A stretch of DNA of 64,000 nucleotides from Gemmatimonadota bacterium (GTDB taxonomy: Bacteria > Gemmatimonadota > Gemmatimonadetes > Gemmatimonadales > Gemmatimonadaceae), in assembly GCA_021299375.1 (NCBI GenBank), contig JAJTGR010000004.1:18593-82592 (forward strand), read 5' to 3'. The number at the start of each line of letters is the position of its first letter. Position 1 is the stretch's first letter. The notes beneath the pieces were generated by a model. That model was not told the DNA's origin, ran no database searches, and saw nothing but the letters and a program-made list of their open reading frames with translations. A program made the translations under genes and the position numbers. This document shows positions 54,038 through 62,447 of the stretch, piece by piece.

Positions 54038-54736
54038 ATGACGACGCCTCCGGTCATCGCCGCCGATCCGCTCGCCGCCTGCCCGCCGCTGATGCGCTGG
54101 CTGCTTGAACGCATCGCTCCCGAAGATGACGCCCTGACCCTCCTCGATCCACGGCAACCGATCGAGGCGCTCTATGCGAACTGGATCGCCAATGGCCAGC
54201 TCTCGGCGGCGCTGCGCCTCATCGCCGGGGTGCTGCCCACCCGCGAGAGCGTCTGGTGGGCGTGGGTCTCGGCGCGCTATGCGTCACAACTCGCAGGGGC
54301 GGCGGCCCCGAGCGCCGCCGTGCACGCTGCGCTATCCGCCATCGAGCAGTGGATCGTGCGTCCCGACGACGATGCGCGCCGGGCGGCGTGGGACGCCGGC
54401 AATGCGGCCGGCCTGGACACGCCCGTGGGCATGGTCGCCGCCGCCGTCTTCCTCAGCGGCACCACCGTGGCGCCACCCACTGTGCCGCCAGTGCCGCCGC
54501 CGCCCGGGGCCGCCCTCCCGCTCATCTCCGGTGCCATCCTGCTGTCGGCGGCCGCGAACAGCAAGCCGGAGCAGATCGCGCCGACCATGAGCGCGTTTGC
54601 AGCCCAGGGTCTTGAGATCGTCAAGCGGCTCGGCGGCTGGGGCGCCGCGCTCCAGCTTGCCTACGACACCCATCAACGGCTGGCGCAGGACTATGCGCGC
54701 GCCACCGCGCCACCATCGGCTCCCGCCGCGAGGTAA
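54038..54736 (+). CDS. T6SS-linked protein of unknown function between vgrG and PAAR
   Basis: A 232-aa protein from ATG 54038, chosen over GTG 54029 because GAGGTGA provides a ribosome site. Mostly helical: PPLMRWLLERIAPEDDALTLLDPRQPIEALYANWIANGQLSAALRLIAGVLPTRESVWWAWVSARYAS, then ALSAIEQWIVRPDDDARRAAWDAGNAAGLDTPVGMVAAAVFLSGTTVAP and a Pro-rich stretch before a last helix. It resembles a T6SS-associated family I recall as DUF6931; this is from memory and unverified. The vgrG-X-PAAR position is where adaptor/chaperone proteins (DUF4123 or PRK06147 types) load effectors, so an adaptor role is inferred. Confidence 0.65.
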   Translation: MTTPPVIAADPLAACPPLMRWLLERIAPEDDALTLLDPRQPIEALYANWIANGQLSAALRLIAGVLPTRESVWWAWVSARYASQLAGAAAPSAAVHAALSAIEQWIVRPDDDARRAAWDAGNAAGLDTPVGMVAAAVFLSGTTVAPPTVPPVPPPPGAALPLISGAILLSAAANSKPEQIAPTMSAFAAQGLEIVKRLGGWGAALQLAYDTHQRLAQDYARATAPPSAPAAR

Positions 54737-54742
54737 TCGCCC

Positions 54743-55045
54743 ATGTCCAAGCCGGCATCCCGCATCACGGATATGCACGTCTGCCCCATGGTGACGCCCG
54801 GCGTGCCACCCATCCCGCACGTCGGTGGACCCATCGTCTCGCCGGGGGCGCCCACCGTGCTCATCGCTGCCATGCCCGCCGCCACGCTCGGCAGCATGTG
54901 CGTCTGCGTTGGGCCGCCCGACTCCGTCATCCTCGGGTCGTTCACCGTGCTGCTCTCCAACAAACCCGCCGCCCGCCTCGGCGACAGCACGGCGCACGGT
55001 GGAGCCATCGTGCTTGGCGCGCCCACGGTACTCATCGGCGGCTGA
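54743..55045 (+). CDS. PAAR-domain spike-tip protein
   Basis: A 100-aa protein consisting of just the PAAR domain: RITDMHVCPMVTPGVPPIPHVGGPIVSPGAPTVLIAAMPAATLGSMCVCVGPPDSVILGSFTVLLSNKPAARLGDSTAHGG. His and Cys residues for the tip metal (HVCP, CVCVG, DSTAHGG) are present. It sharpens the VgrG tip and can carry effectors. No C-terminal toxin extension. Last gene of the operon, before a 15-bp terminator stem. Confidence 0.95.
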   Translation: MSKPASRITDMHVCPMVTPGVPPIPHVGGPIVSPGAPTVLIAAMPAATLGSMCVCVGPPDSVILGSFTVLLSNKPAARLGDSTAHGGAIVLGAPTVLIGG

Positions 55046-55068
55046 CCTCACCGCGCAGAGCCATCGAC

Positions 55069-55102
55069 CACACGGCCCCCGCGTGATCGCGGGGGCCGTG
55101 TG
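55069..55102 (+). terminator. Terminator of the T6SS operon
   Basis: A perfect 15-bp stem (55069-55083 with 55088-55102) with a TGAT loop, 23 bases after the PAAR stop codon. It separates the operon from the convergent lipoprotein gene and can act on both strands. No T-tract. Confidence 0.85.
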
Positions 55103-55145
55103 CGTTCAAGGCGGCATCGGCACGCGCCGATGCCAAGGGGGTGCG

Positions 55146-55712
55146 TCAGTTCGCAATCGTGAACGCGAACGTCAGGTCGATGTCCGTCTCGCCGGTGCAC
55201 GACGTGGCAGCCGCGGTCTTCGGTGCGGCGTCATAGTGACAGAGCACGACGCGCGTGGTGCCCGCGGCCGCGTTCTGTGCCACCGCCTTGGTGAACCGCA
55301 CCCCCAGGGGCCGCCCCTGGCTGTCCGTGTCGGTCGTCGTGATCGTCACGCCCGTCCCGGTGACCGTGTAGAACACCCGGTGCTCGTTCGCCTCGGCCTG
55401 CACCTCGGCGGTGATGTCCTCGGCCGGTGTCTTGAGGCGATTCTCGAACTTCACCGTGCCCGTGTACGTCACGCCACGCGCGAGGGCGAGGGTGCCCACC
55501 TGGGCGGCTGGCGCCTGCGCCCCGTTGCCATCCGGATCATCAATGTAGGCCGTGAGCGCGGTGCCGCCGGTGGACGGCGTGAGCGTGAGCGTGACACGCG
55601 AGATCACTTCCGACTCGCCACCGGGGGCCGTGGACGAGTCGCCGCAGGCGGCAAGAGTCAACAACAGCGCGCTGCCGAGCGCCAGCGGGCGGCGCGACGG
55701 AATCAGGAACAT
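55146..55712 (-). CDS. Lipoprotein partner of the TonB receptor
   Basis: A 188-aa lipoprotein with lipobox LTLAAC, then an immunoglobulin-like single domain: VTLTLTPSTGGTALTAYIDDPDGNG, GVTYTGTVKFENRLKTPAEDITAEVQAEANEHRVFYTVTGTG, GRPLGVRFTKAV and VLCHYDAAPK. A similar small lipoprotein commonly follows metal-type TonB receptors in Bacteroidota; the match is by eye. Start ATG 55712 directly precedes the signal peptide. It lies 91 bp downstream of the receptor gene and likely shares its operon, so it may capture the ligand at the surface. Confidence 0.7.
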   Translation of the reverse strand: MFLIPSRRPLALGSALLLTLAACGDSSTAPGGESEVISRVTLTLTPSTGGTALTAYIDDPDGNGAQAPAAQVGTLALARGVTYTGTVKFENRLKTPAEDITAEVQAEANEHRVFYTVTGTGVTITTTDTDSQGRPLGVRFTKAVAQNAAAGTTRVVLCHYDAAPKTAAATSCTGETDIDLTFAFTIAN

Positions 55713-55803
55713 CGTTGGCACTCCATCAGGTTGAAGAGGGATGCAGCGATCGGCGGCGCACGTCCCTCGGCGGCGCGCCCCCGGCCCGCGAACCCGCGGG
55801 CGA

Positions 55804-58215
55804 TCAGAAAGGCAAGGTGACCCGCACCACCACGTCGCGGCCGGCGTCATTCACGAACAGGCGATAGCGGCTCAGGTAATCGCGATAGCGCGTGTCGAGC
55901 GCGTTGTTCACCGACACCGAGACGTCGGCGCGACGCCCCAGAAGCGACAGGCCCTGCGTTCCTGCCTCCAGCTGCAGCAGCGCGTACCCTGCCGTGGGCA
56001 GCGTGTAGATGGTGCCGTTGGGCACGCCATCCTGCTGCCGCACCAGCAGCGTGCCGGCGCCCACGAACCACGCACCGAGGCCGGCGCGCTCCCCCGTGGT
56101 GCGCGCACTCAGCGTGACGCGGTCGGCCGGCATGTCGAACAACGGCTCGCCATTCTCGCGGTTGGTGCCGCGCACCAGGGTGCCGTTGGCGAGCAGTTGC
56201 AGCCGCCGGATGGGCATCCACGAGGTCGCCAGCTCCAGGCCACGCAAGCGTGCGTCAGCCTGCGCATAGCGGAACCCCGGGAACGCCCCGCGGATGGTGA
56301 GCACCGGCTGCGTCGGCTGCAGGTAGATGAAGCTGGCGACGGTATTGGAATACGTGGCCGCGTCGACCTGCCAGGTGGCCGAGCGATAGCGCAACGAACC
56401 TTCGAGCCCCAGCGAGACTTCACTGTTCAGCGTGGCGTCCCCGAGCTCGTACTGCGCCGAGCCATGATGCACGCCCTGCGCGTAGCGCTCGTTCACCGTG
56501 GGCGGCCGCCAGGCACGCGCCACGCGCACCGACACATCGAGCCCGTCGCGCAGCAGGTACGCGGCGCCCAGCGAGCCCGACAGGTTGCGCCACGCACGGG
56601 TGCCGGCGGGGCTGCGAATGCCGAGGTCGGCGTACGCGAGGGTCGTCTGCGAAATCGCGTCGCCACGCAGACCCGTCATGATGGAGAACCGCCCGAGCGC
56701 CAGCTCCTCCTGCGCATACACGGCACCCTGCCACAGGTCGTAGCCGGGAATCAGGAACGCCTTGCCCAGCGTCTGGTTGCCTTGCGCCAACGCGCTCGTG
56801 CCCACCGTACCGCGCCAGCCGCGCCAGCGCGGATGCGTCCAGCGCACGTCGAGCGAATTGCTGAACAGCTTGAGGTTGAACGCCGGCTCGTTGCGGAAAC
56901 GCAGCGGCCCGTGATTGTCGTACTCGCGGCGGTGGTTGTACTGGAAGCCGTACACCACCTCCAGCTCCTGCGCATCCCGCAGCCGGAACACCGAGCGCGC
57001 GCGCAGCGTGGTGTGTTCCACGCGCTGATTCGGGCGCCCGATGGCATACGAGAACGCCGAGTCGCGCGGCTCGGTGGTCATCGACCGCTGCAGGTCGTCG
57101 GCGTTGCCCACGTGCGCTTGACGCAAGACGCCCAGCTCGGTGCCGAAGCGGCTCAGCACGACATCGGCGTGCCCCCACGCACGCTGCACTCCAAGGGCGA
57201 GGCTGCCGTTGAGTTCACGGAAGCCGGTGTTGGACAGGTAGTAATCCGGCGCGGCCCCGTTCCCGGCCACGCGTGACGTGAGGCGCAAACGGTAGCCGGT
57301 GGTGCCGATCCCCGGCAGCGACAGGTCGGCGCCCTGCACGCCCAGCGACAGCGCACCCTGGCGGCTGTTGGAGAACGCATTGAGGGCCACGTCGCCCCGC
57401 GCGCTCCCCGTATCAGGTACGGCAGCACGATCCACGCGCACCACGCCGCCCAGTGCGTCGGGACCGTACAGCACCGTGGCCGCGCCACGCACCACCGTCA
57501 CGGCGTCGGCGTCGAAGCTGTCGATGTTGGGCGCGTGCTCCGTGCCCCACTGCTGGTCTTCCTGACGCAACCCGGCGTTCATCACCAGGACCCGCTGCGA
57601 ATTGAGCCCGCGAATGACCGGCTTGGCGATGCTCGGCCCGAACTGGATGATGGACACACCCGGCAGATTCTTGATCGTCTCGCCCAGCGTCTGCCCACGC
57701 GTGCTGGCCAGGGCCGCCGCATCGAGCGTGTTGGTGGCCATCACGCGACCCAATCGCTCGGCCAGCGTGTCGGCGCGCACCGCCACCTCCTGCAGCACCG
57801 TGGTGGCGGTCACGAGATGCACGGTGAGCAGCCGATCGGCGCGCGCGAGGTCGATGACCTGCGTGGACGGCGCGTAGCCCAGCACGCGCACGCGGACCCG
57901 CACGACGGCGGCGGGCAGGTCGTGGAAGTCGAAGCGGCCGTTGCCGTCGGTGTGCGTCTCGCTCGACCGGGCCACGGGACCGACGGTCCAGTCCACCCGG
58001 ACCTCCGCGTCGCGCAGCGGGCGCCCGGTGACCGAGTCCTCGACAATGCCGTGCAGGTGCCGCAGCTCGCCGTGGGGCGCCGCCTGCGCGCCACTGACTA
58101 CCGGAGTGGCCACGACACCCAACACGCTGCCCAACACACCGCTCCCCGCCGACAACAGCAGCAGGGGGAGGCCGGCAAGGCCGGGCAGGCGACGCGAGCA
58201 GCGGGGAGTGGTCAT
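55804..58215 (-). CDS. TonB-dependent receptor with carboxypeptidase-regulatory domain (possibly zinc or metal uptake)
   Basis: About 803 aa from ATG 58215 (ATGs at 58221 and 58248 also possible). Signal peptide, a carboxypeptidase-regulatory-like domain (HLHGIVEDSVTGRPLRDAEVRVD), a full plug (GETIKNLPGVSIIQFGPSIAKPVIRGLNSQRVLVMNAGLRQEDQQWGTEHAPNIDSFDADAVTVVRGAATVLYGPDALGGVVRV) and a 22-strand barrel ending in Phe (VVRVTLPF). The plug sequence resembles ZnuD-type receptors, hence a metal is the best guess for the ligand. It faces queD's operon end, with hairpins between. Confidence 0.85.
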   Translation of the reverse strand: MTTPRCSRRLPGLAGLPLLLLSAGSGVLGSVLGVVATPVVSGAQAAPHGELRHLHGIVEDSVTGRPLRDAEVRVDWTVGPVARSSETHTDGNGRFDFHDLPAAVVRVRVRVLGYAPSTQVIDLARADRLLTVHLVTATTVLQEVAVRADTLAERLGRVMATNTLDAAALASTRGQTLGETIKNLPGVSIIQFGPSIAKPVIRGLNSQRVLVMNAGLRQEDQQWGTEHAPNIDSFDADAVTVVRGAATVLYGPDALGGVVRVDRAAVPDTGSARGDVALNAFSNSRQGALSLGVQGADLSLPGIGTTGYRLRLTSRVAGNGAAPDYYLSNTGFRELNGSLALGVQRAWGHADVVLSRFGTELGVLRQAHVGNADDLQRSMTTEPRDSAFSYAIGRPNQRVEHTTLRARSVFRLRDAQELEVVYGFQYNHRREYDNHGPLRFRNEPAFNLKLFSNSLDVRWTHPRWRGWRGTVGTSALAQGNQTLGKAFLIPGYDLWQGAVYAQEELALGRFSIMTGLRGDAISQTTLAYADLGIRSPAGTRAWRNLSGSLGAAYLLRDGLDVSVRVARAWRPPTVNERYAQGVHHGSAQYELGDATLNSEVSLGLEGSLRYRSATWQVDAATYSNTVASFIYLQPTQPVLTIRGAFPGFRYAQADARLRGLELATSWMPIRRLQLLANGTLVRGTNRENGEPLFDMPADRVTLSARTTGERAGLGAWFVGAGTLLVRQQDGVPNGTIYTLPTAGYALLQLEAGTQGLSLLGRRADVSVSVNNALDTRYRDYLSRYRLFVNDAGRDVVVRVTLPF

Positions 58216-58249
58216 GACCATGTATGCGTAATGAGAACGCGTCATCAAT

Positions 58250-58281
58250 CAAGCCCCGGCTTGGTTCCGTCCATCGGGGCT
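58250..58281 (-). promoter_or_regulatory. Two mutually exclusive hairpins ahead of the TonB receptor
   Basis: CAAGC / GCTTG (58250-58263) can pair, or AGCCCCG with CGGGGCT (58252-58281, 16-base loop), but not both. They lie between the queD stop and the receptor start on the minus strand. They may end queD transcription or act as an attenuator for the receptor. Confidence 0.4.
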
Positions 58282-58301
58282 GTTACCTCATTCCCCGACC
58301 C

Positions 58302-58676
58302 TTATGCCGTCGGCCCCCGGTACTCGCACCCCGCCGTGCAGGTCTCACGCACCATGACCGCGCTCAGCAGCGGCAGCTGCGGCCTGAGCCGCTCCCAGAT
58401 CCACACCGCCAGCCGTTCGCTGGTCGGGTTTTCGAGGCCCGGGATGTCGTTGAGATAGTGGTGATCGAGCTGGTCGTAGATCGGCCGGAAGGCGGCCGTG
58501 AGGTCGGCAAAGTCCATGACCCAGCCGAGCGTCGGGTCCAGCGGACCGGACACGCGCAGCTCGATGAGAAATGAATGCCCGTGCAGTCGCGCGCACTTGT
58601 GCCCCGGCGGCACGTGCGGCAGCCGGTGCGCGGCTTCGACGGTGAACTGCTTGAAGATCTCGACAGGAGCGGCCAC
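58302..58676 (-). CDS. queD: 6-carboxytetrahydropterin synthase QueD
   Basis: A 124-aa enzyme that converts dihydroneopterin triphosphate to 6-carboxytetrahydropterin, an early step to queuosine/preQ0. The pterin-synthase motifs are visible: zinc His17, His32 and His34 ([17 protein letters not shown]), catalytic Cys28 (HKCAR), DHHYLN with His72-73, and Glu111. Normal length. No other queC/E/F gene is nearby. Divergent from the CIA30-domain gene. Confidence 0.96.
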   Translation of the reverse strand: MAAPVEIFKQFTVEAAHRLPHVPPGHKCARLHGHSFLIELRVSGPLDPTLGWVMDFADLTAAFRPIYDQLDHHYLNDIPGLENPTSERLAVWIWERLRPQLPLLSAVMVRETCTAGCEYRGPTA

Positions 58677-58757
58677 TTGGACAAGCTAACGCGCCCGGTG
58701 GCGGTGTGTGTCCCGCCGCGCCGTCCCGACACGCTGGTGATGGCGTGGTCGGGCGTC

Positions 58758-59285
58758 ATGGCCGACATTCCGACGATGACGCTGCTGCTCGATGACTTCA
58801 CCGATGCCCCCACCGACATCGCCGCCCGCTGGTCGGTGTTCTCCGATCGGGTCATGGGTGGCGTCTCCGTGGCGCGCGCGATGCTCGGCGAGGTGGATGG
58901 CCGCCTGGCGTTGCGCCTCACCGGCGAGGTGTCGCTGGAGCGGAACGGAGGCTTCGTGCAGATGGCGCGCGCACTCGGGCCACCGTCCGGTACGCCGCTG
59001 GACGCGAGCGAATATGCCGGAGTGAGCCTCACCGTGAGGGGCACACCGGGGTCGTACGTCGTGCATCTGCGCACCACCGATTGCCGCGCCCCGTGGCAGT
59101 ACTATACGGCGCCGCTGCCGGTGTCGGGTGAGTGGCATACCTGCGTAGTGCCGTGGCACGTGTTCGAACCGGTGGCGCTCCGCGAACCGCTCGACCCGTC
59201 GCGACTCATCCGCCTGGGCATCGTGGCTGCGAAGGTCGCCTTCACCGCCGACGTCGCGGTGTCACGCGTGCTGCTGGTGCCGTGA
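58758..59285 (+). CDS. CIA30-domain protein
   Basis: A 175-aa protein, essentially one CIA30 (complex I intermediate-associated protein 30) / galactose-binding-like domain: ARWSVFSDRVMGGVSVARAMLGEVDGRLALRLTGEVSLERNGGFVQMARAL, VRGTPGSYVVHLRTTDCRAPWQYY and the W-V-P-W near HTCVVPWHVFEPVAL. No signal peptide from ATG 58758; the open frame runs further upstream but has no good start. Role in bacteria unclear; eukaryotic CIA30 assists complex I assembly. Confidence 0.88.
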   Translation: MADIPTMTLLLDDFTDAPTDIAARWSVFSDRVMGGVSVARAMLGEVDGRLALRLTGEVSLERNGGFVQMARALGPPSGTPLDASEYAGVSLTVRGTPGSYVVHLRTTDCRAPWQYYTAPLPVSGEWHTCVVPWHVFEPVALREPLDPSRLIRLGIVAAKVAFTADVAVSRVLLVP

Positions 59286-59300
59286 GCGCGCGCGTGGGAA

Positions 59301-59320
59301 GACGCGTCGGGGGACGCGTC
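59301..59320. terminator. Palindromic hairpin at convergent ends
   Basis: GACGCGTC twice with GGGG between (stem of eight bases, loop of four) lies between the CIA30 and GNAT stop codons, just overlapping the latter. Because each copy is itself a palindrome it works on both strands. Confidence 0.55.
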
Positions 59321-59933
59321 AGCCGATGCGTGGCACCCGCAGCGCCGCCTCGCGTGGCAGCGCACCGCTGAGCCGTGGATCGGGCGCGACTTCCACCGCG
59401 CGCGCATACGCGGTGAACCCCGAGCGCTCGTAGAACGGCACCGCCGCCGGATGATCGAGCGTGCAGGTGTGCACATGCAGGCGGGTGATCGGCTGCGCCC
59501 ACGCGAGCGTGAGCGCCTGCTCCATCAGCCAGCGTCCGAGCCCGGTGCCCACATGGGCGTCCGTCACCCCGAAGAACGCCAGCTCCGCTTCGCCGGCGGT
59601 GCGAAAGTCCAGCTCCAGCAGCCCGACGGCGGTATCCCCCGCATGCACGGCATACGCCTGCACCGCGGGGTCGGCGAGAATGGACTGCAGCTCGGCGGCG
59701 GGCATTACCAGCCGCGAAAACCACAACCAGCGTTCCCCCACCTCGCGGTAGAGCGCCCGATAGCGATCGAGGTCGGCCGCCCCGAGGCGATGCAGCGTGG
59801 GCGCGCCCGCGGGCACCGGTACAGCGCGCTGCGGCGGGCGCGCGCGCATCTCGAGATAGGTGACGACGCTGGCCAGATGGCCGGCCGGCACGGGCGTGTA
59901 GCCGGGGGACAAGACAGACGGGTCGCGGGGCAT
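59319..59933 (-). CDS. GNAT-family N-acetyltransferase
   Basis: A 204-aa protein from ATG 59933 (M1 of the frame is at 59963). GNAT motif A is visible: VGLLELDFRTAGEAELAFFGVTDAHVGTGLGRWLMEQALTLAWAQPITRLHVHTCTLDHPAAVPFYERSGFTAYAR, with the pyrophosphate-binding V-G-x-G-x-G-x-W-L-M pattern (Q/RxxGxG/A variant). Substrate unknown. It begins eight bases after the nitrilase gene's stop, so both belong to one operon. Confidence 0.88.
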   Translation of the reverse strand: MPRDPSVLSPGYTPVPAGHLASVVTYLEMRARPPQRAVPVPAGAPTLHRLGAADLDRYRALYREVGERWLWFSRLVMPAAELQSILADPAVQAYAVHAGDTAVGLLELDFRTAGEAELAFFGVTDAHVGTGLGRWLMEQALTLAWAQPITRLHVHTCTLDHPAAVPFYERSGFTAYARAVEVAPDPRLSGALPREAALRVPRIG

Positions 59934-59941
59934 GGCCGGCA

Positions 59942-60739
59942 TCACCATGGCGAGGTGCGGCAACGCGAGGCGAGCAATCCGGTGGCGCGCGACAGATCGA
60001 GGTCGGCCACCAGCAGCCCCTCCAGACCGTAGGGCTGATGGCAGCGTACTGTTCCCTCAGGGTCCGCGACGGCGGTGGTGGTGGGTGCGCCATCGCTGGC
60101 GCAGTTCACCGAGGCCACGTACACCGTGTTCTCAGCGGCGCGGCATCGCACGGCGGCCTCGTGAAAGCTGTTGCCGGGATCGGCATACGACGTGGGGCGG
60201 AAGCTCCCCGCGTCGGCCACCCCGAAGTGCGGGTGGAACACCACCTGCGCGCCCCGCCGAGCCGCCCATCGCACCGTTTCCGGATAACGCCACCCTTCGT
60301 GGCAGATCACCACGCCGAAGGTGAGCGGGCCCACCGTGAACAGACGGCGGTCGGCACCGAACGCCGGGTACACCGCCTCCTCGCCGGGATCGAGCTGCCC
60401 CTTGTCCTGCCATCCCAGCAGCGTGCCGTCGGTATCGAACACGGCAACACTGATCTGCAGGCCGGCCGGCGTGAGCCGTTCGGTGCCGAGGATGACCGCC
60501 ACTCTGGCGTCGCGCGCCGCCGCCGCGACCGTGCGCCATGCCTCCTCGAGAAATGCCGCATCCGGGGGCGGCAGCGGCACCCCCGGCCAGCGGTACCCGG
60601 GCACGAAACACTCCGGGAAGCACACCACCAGCGCGCCGCGCGCGCCGGCGTCGGCGATGGCCGACGTGGCGAGTTGCACCGACTCGGCCGGTGAGGCCGG
60701 GACGCGAAGGGCGGCGAGAGCGATACGGACCGTCGTCAT
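59942..60739 (-). CDS. Nitrilase-superfamily carbon-nitrogen hydrolase
   Basis: A 265-aa protein with the full Glu-Lys-Cys triad: Glu43 (VCFPECFVPGYR), Lys113 (WQDKGQLDPGE) and Cys146 (VVICHEGWRYPE). Family members hydrolyse amides or N-carbamoyl compounds (omega-amidase, beta-ureidopropionase-like). The start ATG 60739 directly precedes the conserved opening strand (TVRIALAALRV). Paired with a GNAT acetyltransferase; a detoxification or salvage pair is plausible but unproven. Confidence 0.92.
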   Translation of the reverse strand: MTTVRIALAALRVPASPAESVQLATSAIADAGARGALVVCFPECFVPGYRWPGVPLPPPDAAFLEEAWRTVAAAARDARVAVILGTERLTPAGLQISVAVFDTDGTLLGWQDKGQLDPGEEAVYPAFGADRRLFTVGPLTFGVVICHEGWRYPETVRWAARRGAQVVFHPHFGVADAGSFRPTSYADPGNSFHEAAVRCRAAENTVYVASVNCASDGAPTTTAVADPEGTVRCHQPYGLEGLLVADLDLSRATGLLASRCRTSPW

Positions 60740-60837
60740 GGTGGAGGCACTCGGCGTGGCGATGACGAAACGTAGCGGCCGCGACGCGGGCACGTGGCCC
60801 ACATGGCGGCCGACCTGTCCATCGCCCACCTTGCGGC

Positions 60838-61749
60838 ATGCTTCCTTCCCCTTGTGTGTTGCACACAGGCCGCGCCCCGCGTGTCGTGGGCGTCCTGCTC
60901 CTTGCGGCCACGATCGGCTGCGCCGGCGGTACCACCCGCACCGCCACGACCGCTGGGCCGCAGACGCCACCCATCGTGGTCGACACCGAGCACACGCCGC
61001 CTGCGGCCAGCGGTCTACCGGCCGGGTTCGAGGCGCGCTTCCGCATCGCTGATCAGCGGGCGCGCGCCATCACGTATTGGCTGCAGTGTGTACCCACCGT
61101 AGCCCGACTGCGCGCGGGCGGCACCTTTGGCCCGGCGGTGTCGGCGCCGCGCGCCATCTATTGCGAGCGCACCATCGACGGCGTGCCGTTGGCGGGGGTG
61201 TTCGACATCGACAGCAGTTACCGCACCGTGCGCCGCCTCCAGGTGGTGCGTTTGGATGGGACGCGCCCGCGCTACACCGAGCCGCTCGACACGGCGCGGC
61301 TGGCCGCCGGGGCCAGCCTCGCCCGCGACGTCACCCGCGCGCTCACGCCGGTGTGGTCGCGGCGCAATCGCCCCTTTTCGGCGGTGCCCATTGCCGGCAA
61401 CGGCGGCGCGCTCGAAGTGTGGGCCGTGCCGCGCGCCAACAAGGCCCGCAGCTATGTGACTGGCGGCGACGTGGGCTACACGCGCAGCGCCGAGGGCGCA
61501 CTCGCGCTCCTGGAGGATCGCAGCACCACGTGGGTGCAGCTCAACCTCGCGCCCGATGGCCCGCTCACCATCTACAGCAGCGTACGCGATGTTCCGGCTG
61601 TCGCCGATCTCGTCACCGCGCGATATCACGCGGAACTGGGACGGGCGGTGACGGTGCACACACCGGCGGCGGTCAGCACACTGGAAGCCGGGCTCGACCC
61701 GGCAACCGGATCGCGGCTGGTGTGGAAACACACGGCGCGTACGCCGTGA
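60838..61749 (+). CDS. Lipoprotein of unknown function
   Basis: A 303-aa protein with a lipobox (LLAATIGC, Cys28) and a Thr/Pro linker, then a mixed beta domain (FRIADQRARAITYWLQCVPTVARLRAGGTFGPAVSAPRAIYCERTIDGVPLAGVFDID and RTVRRLQVVRLDGTRPRYTEPLDTARLAAGASLARDVTRALTPVWSRRNRPFSAVPI). A Cys pair could form a disulfide. No family recognised. Divergent from the nitrilase operon, with a 98-bp gap. Confidence 0.7.
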   Translation: MLPSPCVLHTGRAPRVVGVLLLAATIGCAGGTTRTATTAGPQTPPIVVDTEHTPPAASGLPAGFEARFRIADQRARAITYWLQCVPTVARLRAGGTFGPAVSAPRAIYCERTIDGVPLAGVFDIDSSYRTVRRLQVVRLDGTRPRYTEPLDTARLAAGASLARDVTRALTPVWSRRNRPFSAVPIAGNGGALEVWAVPRANKARSYVTGGDVGYTRSAEGALALLEDRSTTWVQLNLAPDGPLTIYSSVRDVPAVADLVTARYHAELGRAVTVHTPAAVSTLEAGLDPATGSRLVWKHTARTP

Positions 61750-61768
61750 CCTGACAGCGGCGGGTCCG

Positions 61769-62419
61769 CTACCGGGGCGGCCGACCGCGCCGGTGGCAGA
61801 GCGGCTCATGCTGGCCCTGGGGCTGTTCCCCGGGCACCCAGACGGCCATTGCGGCGTCCACCACGGCGTCGAGCTGCGCGGCGGTCGCGCCATTGCGCGC
61901 CTGTACCGCGAAGCCGGCCATGATCGCCCCGAAATAGTCCGTCAGCACGTCGAGGTCGCGGTCGCGGTGCAGATGCCCATCGGCCTGCGCCCGGGCGAGC
62001 CGAGCCCGCAACTCCGTGCCGCTGTGCGCGAACGCCTGCGTGAGCGCCTCACGTATCGCAGGCGACTGGTCGGGCTGTGCCGACGCCGCCTCGGCCACCA
62101 GCAGACACCCGACGGCGTCGCCGGCGGTGACGTGGGCCACCGACTGACGCAGCAGCGCCTCGACGGCCCGACGGCCATCCGGTTCGCTCTCCAGCACCCG
62201 CTGCCGCTGTTCGGCCCCGCGTCGGGCATACAGCCGCAACGCCTCGATGAAGAGCGCCTCCTTGTTGCCATAGGCCGCGTAGAGGCTGGGTTTGCAGATG
62301 TCCATGCACTCGGCCAGCTCCTGCACCGAGGCGCGCTCGAACCCGTCGCGCACGAACACGGCCAAGGCCTGTTCGAGGGCGACGTTGGGATCGAATTGGC
62401 GAGGACGGCCGCGGCTCAT
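61769..62419 (-). CDS. TetR/AcrR-family repressor of the divergent OYE gene
   Basis: A 216-aa protein (from ATG 62419; 62425 also possible). The N-terminal HTH (FDPNVALEQALAVFVRDGFERASVQELAECMDICKPSLYAAYGNKEALFIEALRLYARRG) is of the TetR type; its C-terminal ligand domain contains TAGDAVGCLLVAEAAS, a Cys that in NemR-like regulators senses electrophiles (here Cys in GCLL). It faces the old yellow enzyme gene across a palindrome at 62456-62491. A NemR/NemA-like electrophile response is inferred. Confidence 0.9.
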   Translation of the reverse strand: MSRGRPRQFDPNVALEQALAVFVRDGFERASVQELAECMDICKPSLYAAYGNKEALFIEALRLYARRGAEQRQRVLESEPDGRRAVEALLRQSVAHVTAGDAVGCLLVAEAASAQPDQSPAIREALTQAFAHSGTELRARLARAQADGHLHRDRDLDVLTDYFGAIMAGFAVQARNGATAAQLDAVVDAAMAVWVPGEQPQGQHEPLCHRRGRPPR

Positions 62420-62447
62420 CACCACAAGCTACCGGGAACCGAAGGAT

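Noticed and set aside
60838..61749. TssJ candidate among the lipoproteins
   Set aside because: It is 303 aa and far from the T6SS; TssJ is about 150-180 aa with a transthyretin fold. The lipoprotein at 55146 belongs with the TonB receptor.
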